Positions 47,992 to 59,570 of a stretch of DNA of 64,000 bases are shown here, piece by piece (the first letter of the stretch is position 1; the number at the start of each line of letters is the position of its first letter). Position numbers and translations under genes: made by a program. The stretch comes from Phocoena phocoena (lineage: Eukaryota; Chordata; Mammalia; Artiodactyla; Phocoenidae), in contig NW_027077403.1 of the NCBI RefSeq assembly GCF_963924675.1, positions 1 to 64,000 on the forward strand. Direction: 5' to 3'. The notes beneath the pieces were generated by a model. That model saw nothing but the letters and a program-made list of their open reading frames with translations, searched no databases and was not told the DNA's origin.

Positions 47992-49738
47992 GAATTATTT
48001 AAGAATTGCTCTCTATTTCACTGTCTTTGTGTTTTGTTTTTGAAATTTATTTTGATAATGGGATTTATCGGATTTTCACTGCTGCGTTTATGCCGCTGTA
48101 CACACGCTTGATTCTCTTACGGAGACGTATAAATCCATGGGTTTTAAGATTCTTCCTATTCAGGTATATTCCTAGGCGTTGAATATGTGGTGTTGAGTCC
48201 ATTTCGTTGAGCAAGGAGTAGGTCTTGTCTATTACATATTAGGCTCATGGAATGTTATCTGTGCTAATTTCAGTCTCTGGTTTTATGCAGCACCCCAAGG
48301 CACCTTTCCCCATAAGCAAGCAATAGTTGGTTTTCTAAATTTGTGACCCTGTTCTGTTTTGTAATTCAGTTCATGTGTAGTCAAGTTTACATTCCGTGTA
48401 TTAGTGATATCTTATGATGTTTCTTTTTCTGTGTGACGTAGTTCACGTAGAATCACCATACCTGCATCCATTCACTACGCTGCTACGGGCCTGATGACAC
48501 AGATTTCATTGCTGAGTGATATTGCATTGCACGTACGTGCCACAACTTCTTTATCCATTTTTTGCTTTCTGGGATATTTACCTGGTACTGTAGACGAGCT
48601 TCTTGGGAACACAGCCGTCCCAAACTTTGGGGTGGCGCTCTGTTTTTGATTTTAATTTCCCTAAGCAATAGGACCATAAGTGCAATTGCCATAGGCTGTG
48701 TTGCTTTATTTCTTACGTGTTTCAGGAAACACCATACACTTCTCCAGGGTGGCTGTTCACAATTTACATCCTGCCAATCAGCATAACAAGGCTCCCTGTT
48801 CTCCATATCCTGTCCTACCTTTCTGGATTTTACACTTTTTTCACATGGCCCTTTTGCCCGGGGGGCAGGGAGATTTCATTGTAGTGCAGATTTCCTTTAC
48901 AGGCTTGCTTGGTTGGCCAAAAAGGGCGTATGCGTTTTTTCCTGAATATATTCAGGAAAAAACGCATACGCCCTTTTTGGCCAAGTGCATCATTGTCGAC
49001 GTTCTGCCTCTTTTCCTATGCTTTCAGGGCAATTCCAGTCTACCCCATGCAATCGTTTTCCTGAAATTCTGCCCCGCTTTCAAGTCCCCTTCGCAGGCTT
49101 ACTTCAATATACTTTTGGAAGATAGCTGTCATTTATAACTCTGCAGGTTTGTGAATTACAGTGCCCCTGAGCTCCTTTCTTCAACTCACTTTCTTGTGAT
49201 CTGGGCACAAAACCGCAGGATTGCTTCAGGCACTAATCTGTTTCCAGCAGGGCACGCTGAGCCTTTGGTTAATTCCTCTTCCTGGTGGGAAATGAGCGTT
49301 ACATTTGCCCGTGCAGACACCTACAGCTAGTCTTTCATTGTTTCTCCCTATTCCTGTTCATCTTGCACAGAAATTGCAAGCTGTGCCAAAGAGGAGGTTA
49401 AAGGCACCAACTCTCCAAGCGGGGAGAGTGTTAGTAAAGCATCTGGAATGTTGAACCCGAGGACCAGGATACGAAAACTGAGATGCATTTTAAATCTTTT
49501 CCCAATCACACGGTGGACGATACTCTGGGTTTCCCATGCATGTTTTAGCTGGAGGAAGAATCCCTTGAACCTGGAGAGTTGGGACCCATGGAATGGGTAC
49601 CATGCAGTATGACTTCAAAGGGTCAGCATTTGCTCACCGAAACTCACCAATGCTATCAGCCTGAAGTGTCCAGCCTTATGTCTCAACCAGCTCTGGGTGT
49701 AGATGTGGTCAATCCCGGTTGCATCACATGCCCTGCGT
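47992..49738 (-). repeat. L1/MITE satellite unit (1747 bp), subtype A
   Basis: Perfect palindrome at 48913-48984. Subtype A markers CTTGGGAACACAG, CAATAGG and CAATTGCC are all present. Confidence 0.9.
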
Positions 49739-51485
49739 GAATTATTTAAGAATTGCTCTCTATTTCACTGACTTTGTGTTTTGCTTTCGAAATTTATTTG
49801 GATAATGGGATTTATCGGATTTTCACTGCTGCGTTTAGACCGCTGTACACACACTTGACTCTCTTACGGAGACATATATATCCATGGGTTTTAAGATTCT
49901 TCCTAGTCAGGTGTATTCCTAGGCGTTGAATATGTGGTGTTGGGTCCATTTCGTTGAGCAAGGAGTAGGTCTTGTCTATTACATATTTGGCTTATGGAAA
50001 GTTATCTGTGCTAATTTCAGTCTCTGGTTTTATGCAGCACCCCAAGGCACCTTTCCCCATAAGCAAGCACTAGTTGGTTTTCTAAATTTGTGACCCTGTT
50101 CTGTTTTGTAATTCAGTTCATGTGTAGTCAAGTTTACATTCCGTGTATTAGTGATATCTTATGATGTTTCTTTTTCTGTGTGACGTAGTTCACGTAGAAT
50201 CACCGTACCTGCATCCACTCACTATGCCGCTACGGGCCTGATGACACAGATTTCATTGCTGAGTGATATTGCATTGTACGTACGTGCCACAACTTCTTTA
50301 TCCATTTTTTGCTTTCTGGGATATTTACCTGATACTGTAGACGAGCTTCTTGTGAACACAGCCGTCCCAAATATTGGGGTGGCTGTCTGTTTTTGATTTT
50401 AATTTCCGTAAGCTATAGGACCATAAGTGGAAGTGCCATAGGCTGTGTTGCTTTGTTTCTTACGTGTTTCAGGAAACCCCATACACTTCTCTAGGCTAGC
50501 TGCTGGCAATTTACATCCTGCCAATCAGCATAACAAGGCTCCCTGTTCTCCATATCCTGTCCTACCTTTCTGGATTTTACACTTTTTCCAGATGGCCCTT
50601 TTGCCCGGGGGGCAGTGAGACTTCATTGTAGTGCAGATTTCCTTTACAGGCTTGCTTGGTTGGCCAAAAAGGGCGTATGCGTTTTTTCCTGAATATATTC
50701 AGGAAAAAACGCATACGCCCTTTTTGGCCAAGTGCATCATTGTCGACGTTGTGCCTCTTTTCCTATGCTTTCAGGGCAATTCCAGTCTACCCCCTGCAAT
50801 CGTTTTCCTGCAATTCTGCCCCGCATTCAAATCCCCTTCTCAGGCTTACTTCAATATATTTTTGGAGGATAGCTGTCATTTATAACTCGGCAGGTTTGTG
50901 AATTAAAGTGCCCCTGAGCTCCTTTCTTCAACTCGCTTTCTTGTGAGCTGGGCACAAAAGCACAGGATTGCTTCAGGCCCTAATCTGTTTCCGGCAGGGC
51001 ACGCTGAGCCTTTGGTTAATTCCTCTTCCTGGTGGGAAATGAGCGTTACATTTGCCCGTGCAGACACCTACAGCTAGTCTCTCATTGTTTCTCCCTATTC
51101 CTGTTCATCTTGCACAGAAATTGCAAGCTGTGCCATACAGGAGGTTAAAGGCACTGACTGTCCAAGCGGGGAGAGTGTTAATATAGCATCTGGAATGGTG
51201 AACCCGAGGACCAGGATACGAAAACTGAGATGCATTTTAAATCGTTTCCCAATCACACGGTGGACCATACTGTGGGTTTCCCATGCATGTTTTAGCTGGA
51301 GGAAGAATCCTTTGAACCTGGAGAGTTGGGACCCATGGAATAGGTACCATGCAGTATGACTTCAAAGGGTCTGCATTTGCTCACCGAAACTCACCAATGC
51401 TATCAGCCTGAAGTGTCCAGCCTTATGTCTCAACCAGCTCTGGGTGTAGATGTGGTCAATCCCGGTTGCATCACATGCCCTGAGT
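49739..51485 (-). repeat. L1/MITE satellite unit (1747 bp), subtype B
   Basis: Perfect palindrome at 50660-50731. Near copy of the unit at 44497, exactly 5242 bp away (three unit lengths). Confidence 0.9.
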
Positions 51486-53223
51486 GAATTATTTAAGAAT
51501 TGCTCCCTATTTCACTGTCTTTGTGTTTGAAACTTATTTTGATAATGGGATTTATCGGATTTTCACTGCTGCGTTTATGCCGCTGTACACACGCTTTATT
51601 CTCTTACGGAGACATATATATCCATGGGTTTTAAGAATTTTCCTAGTCAGGTATATTCCTAGGCGTTGAATATGGGGTGTTGAGTCCATTTTGTTGAGCA
51701 AGGAATAGGTCTTCTCTATTACTTGTTTGGGTTATAGAACGGTATCTGTGCTAATTTCAATCTCTGGTTTTATGCAGCACCCCAACTCACCTTTCCCATT
51801 AAGCAAGCATAACTTGGTCTTCTTAATTTGAGACCCTCTTCTGTTTTGTAATTCAGTTCACGTATAGCCAAGTTTTCATTCCCTGTATTAGTGACATCTT
51901 ATTATGTTTCTCTTTCTGTTGACTTATTTCACGTATTATCATCGTATCTGAATCCAGTCATTATGCCGCGACGGGCCTGATGATATAGATTTCTTTGCTG
52001 GGTGATATTCCATTTTACGTACGTACCGAAATTTCTTTATCCATTTTTCGCCTTTTGGCATATATGACTTGTAGCGTAGACGAGGTTCTTGGAAACAGAG
52101 CCGTCCGAAACTTTGGGGTGGATGTGTGTTTTTTATCTTAATTTACCTAACCTATAGGACAATAAGTGGAAGTGCCATAGGCTCTGTTGCTTTGTTTTTT
52201 AGGTATTCAGGAAACACCATACACTTCTCCAGAGTGTCTGGTGGCAATTTACATCACACCCATCAGCATAACAAGGCTCCCTGTTCTCCATGCCCTGTCC
52301 TGCCTTTCTGGATTTTACTCTTTTTCAAGATGGCCCTTTTGAACGGGGGGCAGTGAGACTTCATTGTAGTGCAGATTACCTTTACATGCTTGCTTGGTTG
52401 GCCATAAAGTGCGTATGCGTTTTTTCCTGAATATATTCAGGAAAAAACGCATACGCACTTTTGGGCCAAGTGCATCATTGTCGACGTTCTGCCACTATTC
52501 CTATGCTTTAAATACAATTCCAGTCTACCCCGTGAAATCAATTTCCTGCAATTCTACCCCACTTTCAAGTCCTCTTCACAGCATTACTTCAATACATTTT
52601 TGGACGATAGCTGTCATTTATAATTCTGCAGGTTTGTGAATTACAGTGCCCCTGAGCTCCTTTCTTCAACTCGATGTCTTGTGAGGTGGCCGCCAAAACG
52701 CAGGATTGCTTCAGGCCCTAATCTAGTTCCAGCAGGGCACACTGAACCTTTGGTTAATTCTTCTTCCTGGTGGGTAATGAGCGTTAAATTTTCCCGTGGA
52801 AACACCTATAGCTAGTCTCTCAGTGGTTCTCCCTATTGCTATTCATCTTCCTCAGAAATTGCAAACTGTGCCAAATAGGAGGTTAAAGGCAGTGACTCTC
52901 CAAGTGGAGAGAGTGTTAATAAATTGTCTGGAATGATGAACCCGAGTACCAGGGGACGAAAACCGAGATGCATTTCAAATCGTTTCCCAGTCACACAGTG
53001 GACCATACTCTGGGTTTCCCATGCATGTTTTAGCTGAAGGAAGAATCCCTTGAACTTGGAGTGTTGGGACCCATGGAATGGGTATCATGCAGTATGACTT
53101 CAAAGGGTCTGTATTTGCTCACTGAAGCTCACCAATGCTATTAGCTGGAGGTGTCCAGCCTCATGTCTCTCCTAGCACTGGGTGTAGATTTGGTTAATCC
53201 AGGTTGCATCACAAGCCCTGAAT
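51486..53223 (-). repeat. L1/MITE satellite unit (1738 bp), diverged edge type
   Basis: Clearly more diverged than the central units. Palindrome at 52398-52469 carries the T variant (AAAGTGCG) in both arms. Edge-type GAGGTTCTTGGAAACAGAG is present. Confidence 0.88.
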
Positions 53224-55189
53224 GAATTATTTAAGAATTGCTCTCAGGCTTCCCTGATGGCGCAGTGGTTGAGAGTCTGCCTGCCGTTGCAGGGGACACA
53301 GGTTCATTCCCCAGTCTGGGAGAATCCCACATGCCGTGGAGCGGCTGGGCCTGTTGGCGGTGGCCGCTGGTCCTGCGCGTCCGGAGCCTGTGCTCCACAA
53401 CGGGAGAGGCCACAACAGTGAGAGGCCCACTACTGCAAGAAAAAAAAAAAAAACTATTGCTCTCTATTTCACTGTCTTCGTGTTTTGTTTTAGAAATTTA
53501 TTTTGAAAATGGCATTTATCGGATTTTCACTGCTGCCTTTAGGACGCTGTACACACCCTTGATTCTCTTACGGAGACATATAAATCCATGGGTTTTAACA
53601 TTCTTAGTAGTCAGATATATTTCTAGGCGTTGAATATGGGTTGTTGAGTCTATTTCACTGAGCAAGGAGTAAGACTTGTGTATTACATATTTGGCTTATG
53701 GAAAGGTATCTGTGCTAATTTCAATCTCTGGTTTTATGCAGCACCCCAACTCACCTTTCCCCTTAAGCAAGCATAAGTTTGTTTTCTAAATTTGAGACCC
53801 TGTTCTGTTTTGTAATTCAGTTCATGTGTAGCCAAGTTTACATTCCGTGTATTACTGATATCTTATGATGTTTCTTTTTCTGTGTGACTTATTTCACGTA
53901 GTATCATTGTACCTGAATCCACTCACTACACCGCTACGGGCCTGATGACGTAGATTTCAATGCTGTGTGATATTCCATTGTACGTAAGTACCACAAGTTC
54001 TTTATCCATTTTTCGCTTTCTGGGATATGTAACTTGTACGGTAGAGGATGTTGTTGTAAACAGAGCCATCTGAATCTTTGGGGTGGCTGTGTCTTTTTGA
54101 TTTTAATTTCCCTGAGCTATAGGACCATAAGTGGAAGTACCATAGGCTGTGTTGCTTTGTTTCTTATATGTTTCAGGAAACACCATACAGGTCTCCAGAA
54201 TGGCTGTTGGCAATTTACGTCCCGCCCATCGGCATAACAAGGCTCCCTCTTCTTGGTGGTGTTTCCTGGCTTTGGAATTTTACACTTTTTATAGATGGCC
54301 CTTTTGATCTGGGGGGGGGAGTTTGACTTTATTGTAGTGCAGATTTCCTTTTCATGCTTGCTTATTTGTCCAAAAAGCACGTATGCGTTTTTTCCTGAAT
54401 ATATTCAGGAAAAAAGCATACGCGCTTTTTTTGCCAAGTGCATCATTGTCCTCGTTCTGCCTGTTTTCCTATGTTTTAAATGCAACTCCAGTCTTCCTCC
54501 CAGATTGGTTTCCTGCAATTCTGCCTCACTTTCAAGTCCTCTTCGCAGCCTTACTTCAATATAATTTTGGACGATTGCTGTCACTTATAACTGTGCAGGT
54601 TTGTGAATTACAGTGCCCCTGAGCTCCTTTCTCCAACTCGCTTTCTTGTGAGCTGACCGCAAAACCGCAAGATAGCTTCAGACCCTAATCTGGTTCCGGC
54701 AGTGTATGCTGAGCATTTGGTTAATTCATCTTCCTGTTGGGAAATGAGACTTAAATTTGCCCTTCCAAACATCTACAGCTACTTTCTCATTGGTTCTCCC
54801 TATTCCTGTTCATCTTCCGCAGAAATTGCAAACTGGGCCAAACAGGAGGTTAAAGGCACCGACTCACCTAGTTGGGTGAGTGTTAGTAAAGCATCTGGAA
54901 TGCCGAGCCCGAGTACAAGGGAATGAAATTTGAGATGCCTTTAAAAACGTTTCCAGATCACACAGTGGACAATATTCTGGGCTCCCCGTGCATTTTTTAG
55001 CTGAAAGAAGAATCCCTTTAACCTGGACAGTTGGGACTCATGGAATAGGTACCATGCAGTATGACTTCAAAGGGTCTGCTTTTGCTCACCGAACCTCAAC
55101 AAACCAATGAGCCCAAGTGTTCTGCCTTATGTCTCACCCAGCTCTAGGTGTAGATGTGCTGAATCCAGGTTGCATCACTAGCCCTGATT
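53224..55189 (-). repeat. L1/MITE satellite unit with SINE insertion, diverged edge type
   Basis: 1747 bp once the SINE and its 9 bp duplication are removed. Palindrome at 54366-54437 has C at the variable position in both arms (GCACG left; GCGCG on the reverse of the right arm) plus private changes. Confidence 0.87.
53246..53453 (+). mobile_element. CHR-type tRNA-derived SINE (cetacean CHR-2-like)
   Basis: About 208 bp, starting AGGCTTCCCTGATGGCGCAG and ending in an A-run. It has an RNA polymerase III A box (TGGCGCAGTGG, 53258-53268) and B box (GGTTCATTCC, 53301-53310), then the CCCACATGCCGTGGAGCGGC body known from CHR SINEs of cetaceans, hippos and ruminants. It is flanked by a 9 bp target duplication, ATTGCTCTC, at 53237-53245 and 53456-53464. 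It inserted into a satellite unit, so it is younger than that unit. Confidence 0.92.
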
Positions 55190-55883
55190 GAAATATTTAA
55201 GAATTGTTCTGTATTTCTCTGTTATTGTGGGTTTTCTTGAAATTTATATTGATAATGGGATTTAGATGATTTTCACTGCTGCGTTTATGCTGCTGTACAC
55301 ACGCTTGATTCTGTTACGGGGACATATAAATCCATAGGTTTTTAGATTCTTACTAGTCAGGTATATTCCTAGGTCTTGAATATGGGGTGTCAAGTCCATT
55401 TCGTTGAGCAAGGAGTAGGTCTATTCTATTACATATTTGTTTTAGGAACGGTATGTGTGCTAATTTCAGTCTCTGGTTTTATGCAGCAGCCCAACCCACC
55501 TTTCCCATTAAGCAAGCATAAGTAGGTTTTCTAAATTTGAGACCCTGTTCTGTTTTGTAATTCAGTTCATGTGTAGCCAAGATTAAGTTCCGTGTATTAG
55601 TGACATCTTATGATGTTTCTTTTTCTGTGTGACTTATTTCACTTAGAATCATCATACCTGAATCCACTCATTATGTTGCTTCGGACCTGAAGACATAGAT
55701 TTCATTGCTGAGTGATATTTAGTTGTAGGTAAGTACCACTAATTCTTTATCCAGATTTCACTTTCTGGGATATTTAACTTGTATCATAGACGAGGTTCTT
55801 GTAAAAGGAGCCATCCCAAACTTTGGCATAGATGTGTCTTTTTGATTTCATTTCCCTAAGGTAAAGAACCATAAGAGGAAGTG
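55190..55883 (-). repeat. L1/MITE satellite, partial right-edge unit
   Basis: Truncated unit holding only the L1-derived half; no palindrome. It breaks off after AGAACCATAAGAGGAAGTGC, where telomere-like DNA begins. Edge-type GAGGTTCTTGTAAAAGGAG is present. Confidence 0.87.
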
Positions 55884-58800
55884 CTCTGGGTTGGGGTTAG
55901 GGTTAGGGTTTGGGGATGGGGATGGTTTAAGGTACAGGTTATATTACTACAACAATTTAGGGTGAGCATAGGTGTGAGGGTACGGATTAGTGTTAGTGTA
56001 TGGATTAACATTAGGAGACAGGTTAAGGTAAGGCTTCACGTAAGGTTTAGGGTTAGGGTTAATGGACAGGGACGGATTCGGGTAAAGGTTAGGGTACGAA
56101 AACGGTTTAGGGTGAGCATACATGTTACGGTAATGGTTAGTGTCACCGTATGGGCTAGGAATAGGGGACGGGTTAGGGTAAGTCTTCGCATAAGTGTTAG
56201 GGGTAGGGTTAGGGGAAGGGGATGGTTTAGGGTACATGTTAGGGTACGACAATGGTTTAGGGGAGCGTACGTGTTTGGGTATGGTTTAGTGTAAGTGAAC
56301 TGGTTAGGAATAGGGGACGCGTTAGGGTTCGGCTTTGGGTAAGGGTTAGGTTTAGGGTTAGGCTCAGGGGACGGGTAAGGTTTAGGGTGAGCGTATGTAT
56401 TAGAGTACGGGATAGTGTTAGTGTATGGGTTAGGGTTAGGGGAAGGGTTAGGGTAAGGTTTAGTGTAAGGGTTAGTTTTAGCATTTGGGTTAGGGGACGG
56501 GAATGGTTTAGTGTACAGGTTAGGTATGACAACATTTTTGGGTGAGCGTAACAGTTAGGGTACGTATTAGTGTTAGCGTACGGTTTAGGGTTAGATGACG
56601 TGTTAGGGTAAGGCTTCGGGTAAGGGTTAGTGTTAAGTTTAGGGTTAGGGTATGGGGAAGGTTTAGGATACAGGTTGGGGTACGACAACTAATTAAGTAG
56701 AACATATATGTTAGGGGATGGGTTCATGTTAGTGTATGGGTTAGGATTATCGGACGGGTTAGTGTAATGCTTTGGGAAAGGGTTAGGTTTAGAGTTAGGG
56801 TTAGGGCACAGGGATGGTTTACGGTTCAGATCATGGTAGGACAACGGTTTAGGGTCTGCGTATGTGTTAGGGTATTGGTTAGGGTTAGCGTACAGTTTAG
56901 GATTAGGGGACGGGTTAGGGTAAGGCTTCAGGTAAGGGTTAAGTGTAGGGTTAGGGTTAGGGGATGGGGACAGGGACGGTTTAGGGTACAGGTTAGTGTA
57001 AGGCAAAGGTTTAGGGTGAGCATAGCAGTTAGAGTAAGAGTTAGTGTTAGCGTACGGGTTTAGATTAGGGGACGGGTTACTGTAAGGTTTAGGGAAAGTG
57101 TTAGGGTTAGGGGATGGGGACGGTTTAGGGTACAGTGTAGGGTAAAACAAGAGTTTTGGTTGAGCGTACATTTTAGGCTATGGGTTAGTGTTAGCGTATG
57201 GGTTAAGATTAGAGGACGTGTTAGGGTAAGGTTTCGGATAAGAGTTAGGGTTAAGGTTAGGGGATGGGGACGGTTTTTGTTACAGGTTAGGGTATGACAA
57301 TGGTTTAGGGTGAGTGTACGTGATAGGGTATGGGTTAGCGTTAGCGTACAGTTTCGGATTATGGGACGGGTTAAGGTAAGACTTCGGGTAAGGGTAAGAT
57401 TTAGGGTTCGGGTTGGGGGACGGGGACGGTTTAGGGTACAGTTTAGTGTATGACAACAGTTTAGGTTGACTACACGTGTTAAGGTATGGGTTAGTGTTTG
57501 CAAACGGGTTAGGATTATGGGAGGTGTTAGGGTAAGGCTTCGGCTAAGGCTTAAGTTTAGGTTTAGGGGATGGGGACGTTTTAGGGTACAGGATAGGGTA
57601 CGACAATTGTTTAGTGTGAGTGTACATGTTAGGATACAGGTTAGTGATAGCGTATGGGTTAGGATTACCGATGGGTTAGCGTAAGGCTTTGGGTAAGTGT
57701 TTGGGTTAGGGTTAGGGTTAGGGGATGGGGACAGTTTAGGGTACAATTTAAGGTACGACAACGGTATAGGGTGAGCGTAAGTGTTAGGGTACATGTTAGT
57801 GTTAGTTTACGGGTTAGGATTAGGGGAAGGGTTAGTATAAGGTTTCGGGAAACGGTTTGAGGTTGGGGACAATGACGATTTATGGTACAGGTTAGGGTAT
57901 GACAATGATTTAGGGTGAGCGTACGTGTTAGGTTATGGGTTAGTATTAGCGTACGGGTTAGGATTAAGGGACGGGTTAGGGTAAAGCTTCACGTAAGGGT
58001 TAGGTTTAGGTTTAGGTTTAGGGTTATTGTTAGGGGACTGGGACCATTTAGGATACAGGTTAGGGAATGACAAAAGTTTAGGGTGAGCGTATGTTTTAGG
58101 GTACATGTTAGTGCTACCATAAGGGTTAGGATTAGTGTAAGGTTTAGAGACATGATTCGGGTATGTGTTAGTGTTAGGGAACAGGGACAGGGACGGTTTA
58201 GGGTACAGGTTAGGGTACGACAACAGTTTAGGGTGAGCATACATGTTAGGGCACAGGTTAGTGTTAGCATATGGGTTAGAATTAGGGGACGGGTTAGGGT
58301 AAGGCTTAGGGTAAGGGTTAGGGTTAGGGTTAGGGTTAGGGTTAGGAGATGCAGACGGTTCAAGGTACAGGTTAGGGTACCACAATGTGTTAGTGTGAGA
58401 ATACATGTTAGGGTAAGGTTTAGTGTTAGTGTATGGTCCATGATTAGTGGAAGGGATAGGGTAAGACGTCGGGTTAGGGTTAGGGTTAGGGGATGGGAAC
58501 GGTTTAGGGTATAGGTTAGAATACGACAGCAGTTTAGGTTGAGTGTACATGTTAGGGTATGTGTCAGTGCTAGCATACGGTTTAGGATTAGGGGACAATT
58601 TAGACTAAGGCTTCGGGTAATGATTAGGTTTATGGTTAGGGTTAGGGATTAGGTTAGGGAATGGGAACGGTTTAGGGTACAATTTAGTGTACAACAACGA
58701 TTTAAGGTGAGCGTAGGTGTAAGGGTATGGGTTAGTGTTGGCGTACGGATTAGGATTAGGGGACGGGTTAGGATAAGGCTTCGGGTAAGGGTTAGGGTTA

Positions 58801-59570
58801 TGGTTAATGTTAGGGGACAGGGCCAGGGACGATTTAAGGTACAGGTTTGGGGAAGACAATGGTTTAGGGTGAGTGTACATGTTAGGGTATGTGTTAGTGT
58901 TAGCGTACCAGTTAGGCTTAGGTGACGGGTTAGGGTAAGGCTTCGGATAAGGGTTAGGGTTAGGGTTATGGGACAGGGACTGTTTAGGTACAGGTTAGTG
59001 TATGACAACGGTTTTCATTGAGCATACAAGTTAGGGTAGGTGTAAATGTTAGCATACGGGTTAGGATTAGGGGACGGGTTAGGGTAACTTTTCCGGTAAG
59101 GATTAGGGTTAGGGTTAGGGGACAGGGAAGGTTTAGAGTACAGGTTATTGTACGACAACGGTTTAGTGTGATCGTACGAGTTAGGGTAAGGGTTAGTGTT
59201 AGCGCACGGTTTAGAATTAGGGGATGTGTTAGGGTAAGGCTTCAGGTAAGTGTTAGAGTTAGGGTTAGTGGATGAGGACGTGTTAGGGTACAGGTTAGGG
59301 TACGACAATGCTTTAGGGTGAGTGTACATGTTAGGGTACTGGTCAGTGTTAGCATTTGGGTTAGGATTAGGGGACAGGTTAGAGTAAGGCTTCGTGTAAG
59401 TGTTAGGGTGAGGGATAGGGTTGGGGAAAGGGACGGTTTAGGGTACAGATTAGGGTACGACAGCGATTTAGGGTGAGCCTACGTGTTAGGGTACAGTTTA
59501 GTGTTAGCATATGGGTTAGGATTTGGGGACGGTTTAGGGACAGGCATCTGTAAAGATTTAGGTTTAGCAT
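55884..59570 (+). repeat. Telomere-like satellite, diverged subfamily next to the junction
   Basis: Same box order and about the same period as the left block, but the GGTTTAGGGGACAGG box is consistently GGTTTAGGGTACAGG, and substitutions and indels are more frequent. The last such box is near 59437-59450; the first with the GGGG form are at about 59585 and 59747. No gene supported. Confidence 0.85.

Noticed and set aside
53246..53320. Functional tRNA gene
   Set aside because: The A and B boxes belong to a tRNA-derived SINE with a non-tRNA body, A-tail and target duplication; no intact cloverleaf was seen.
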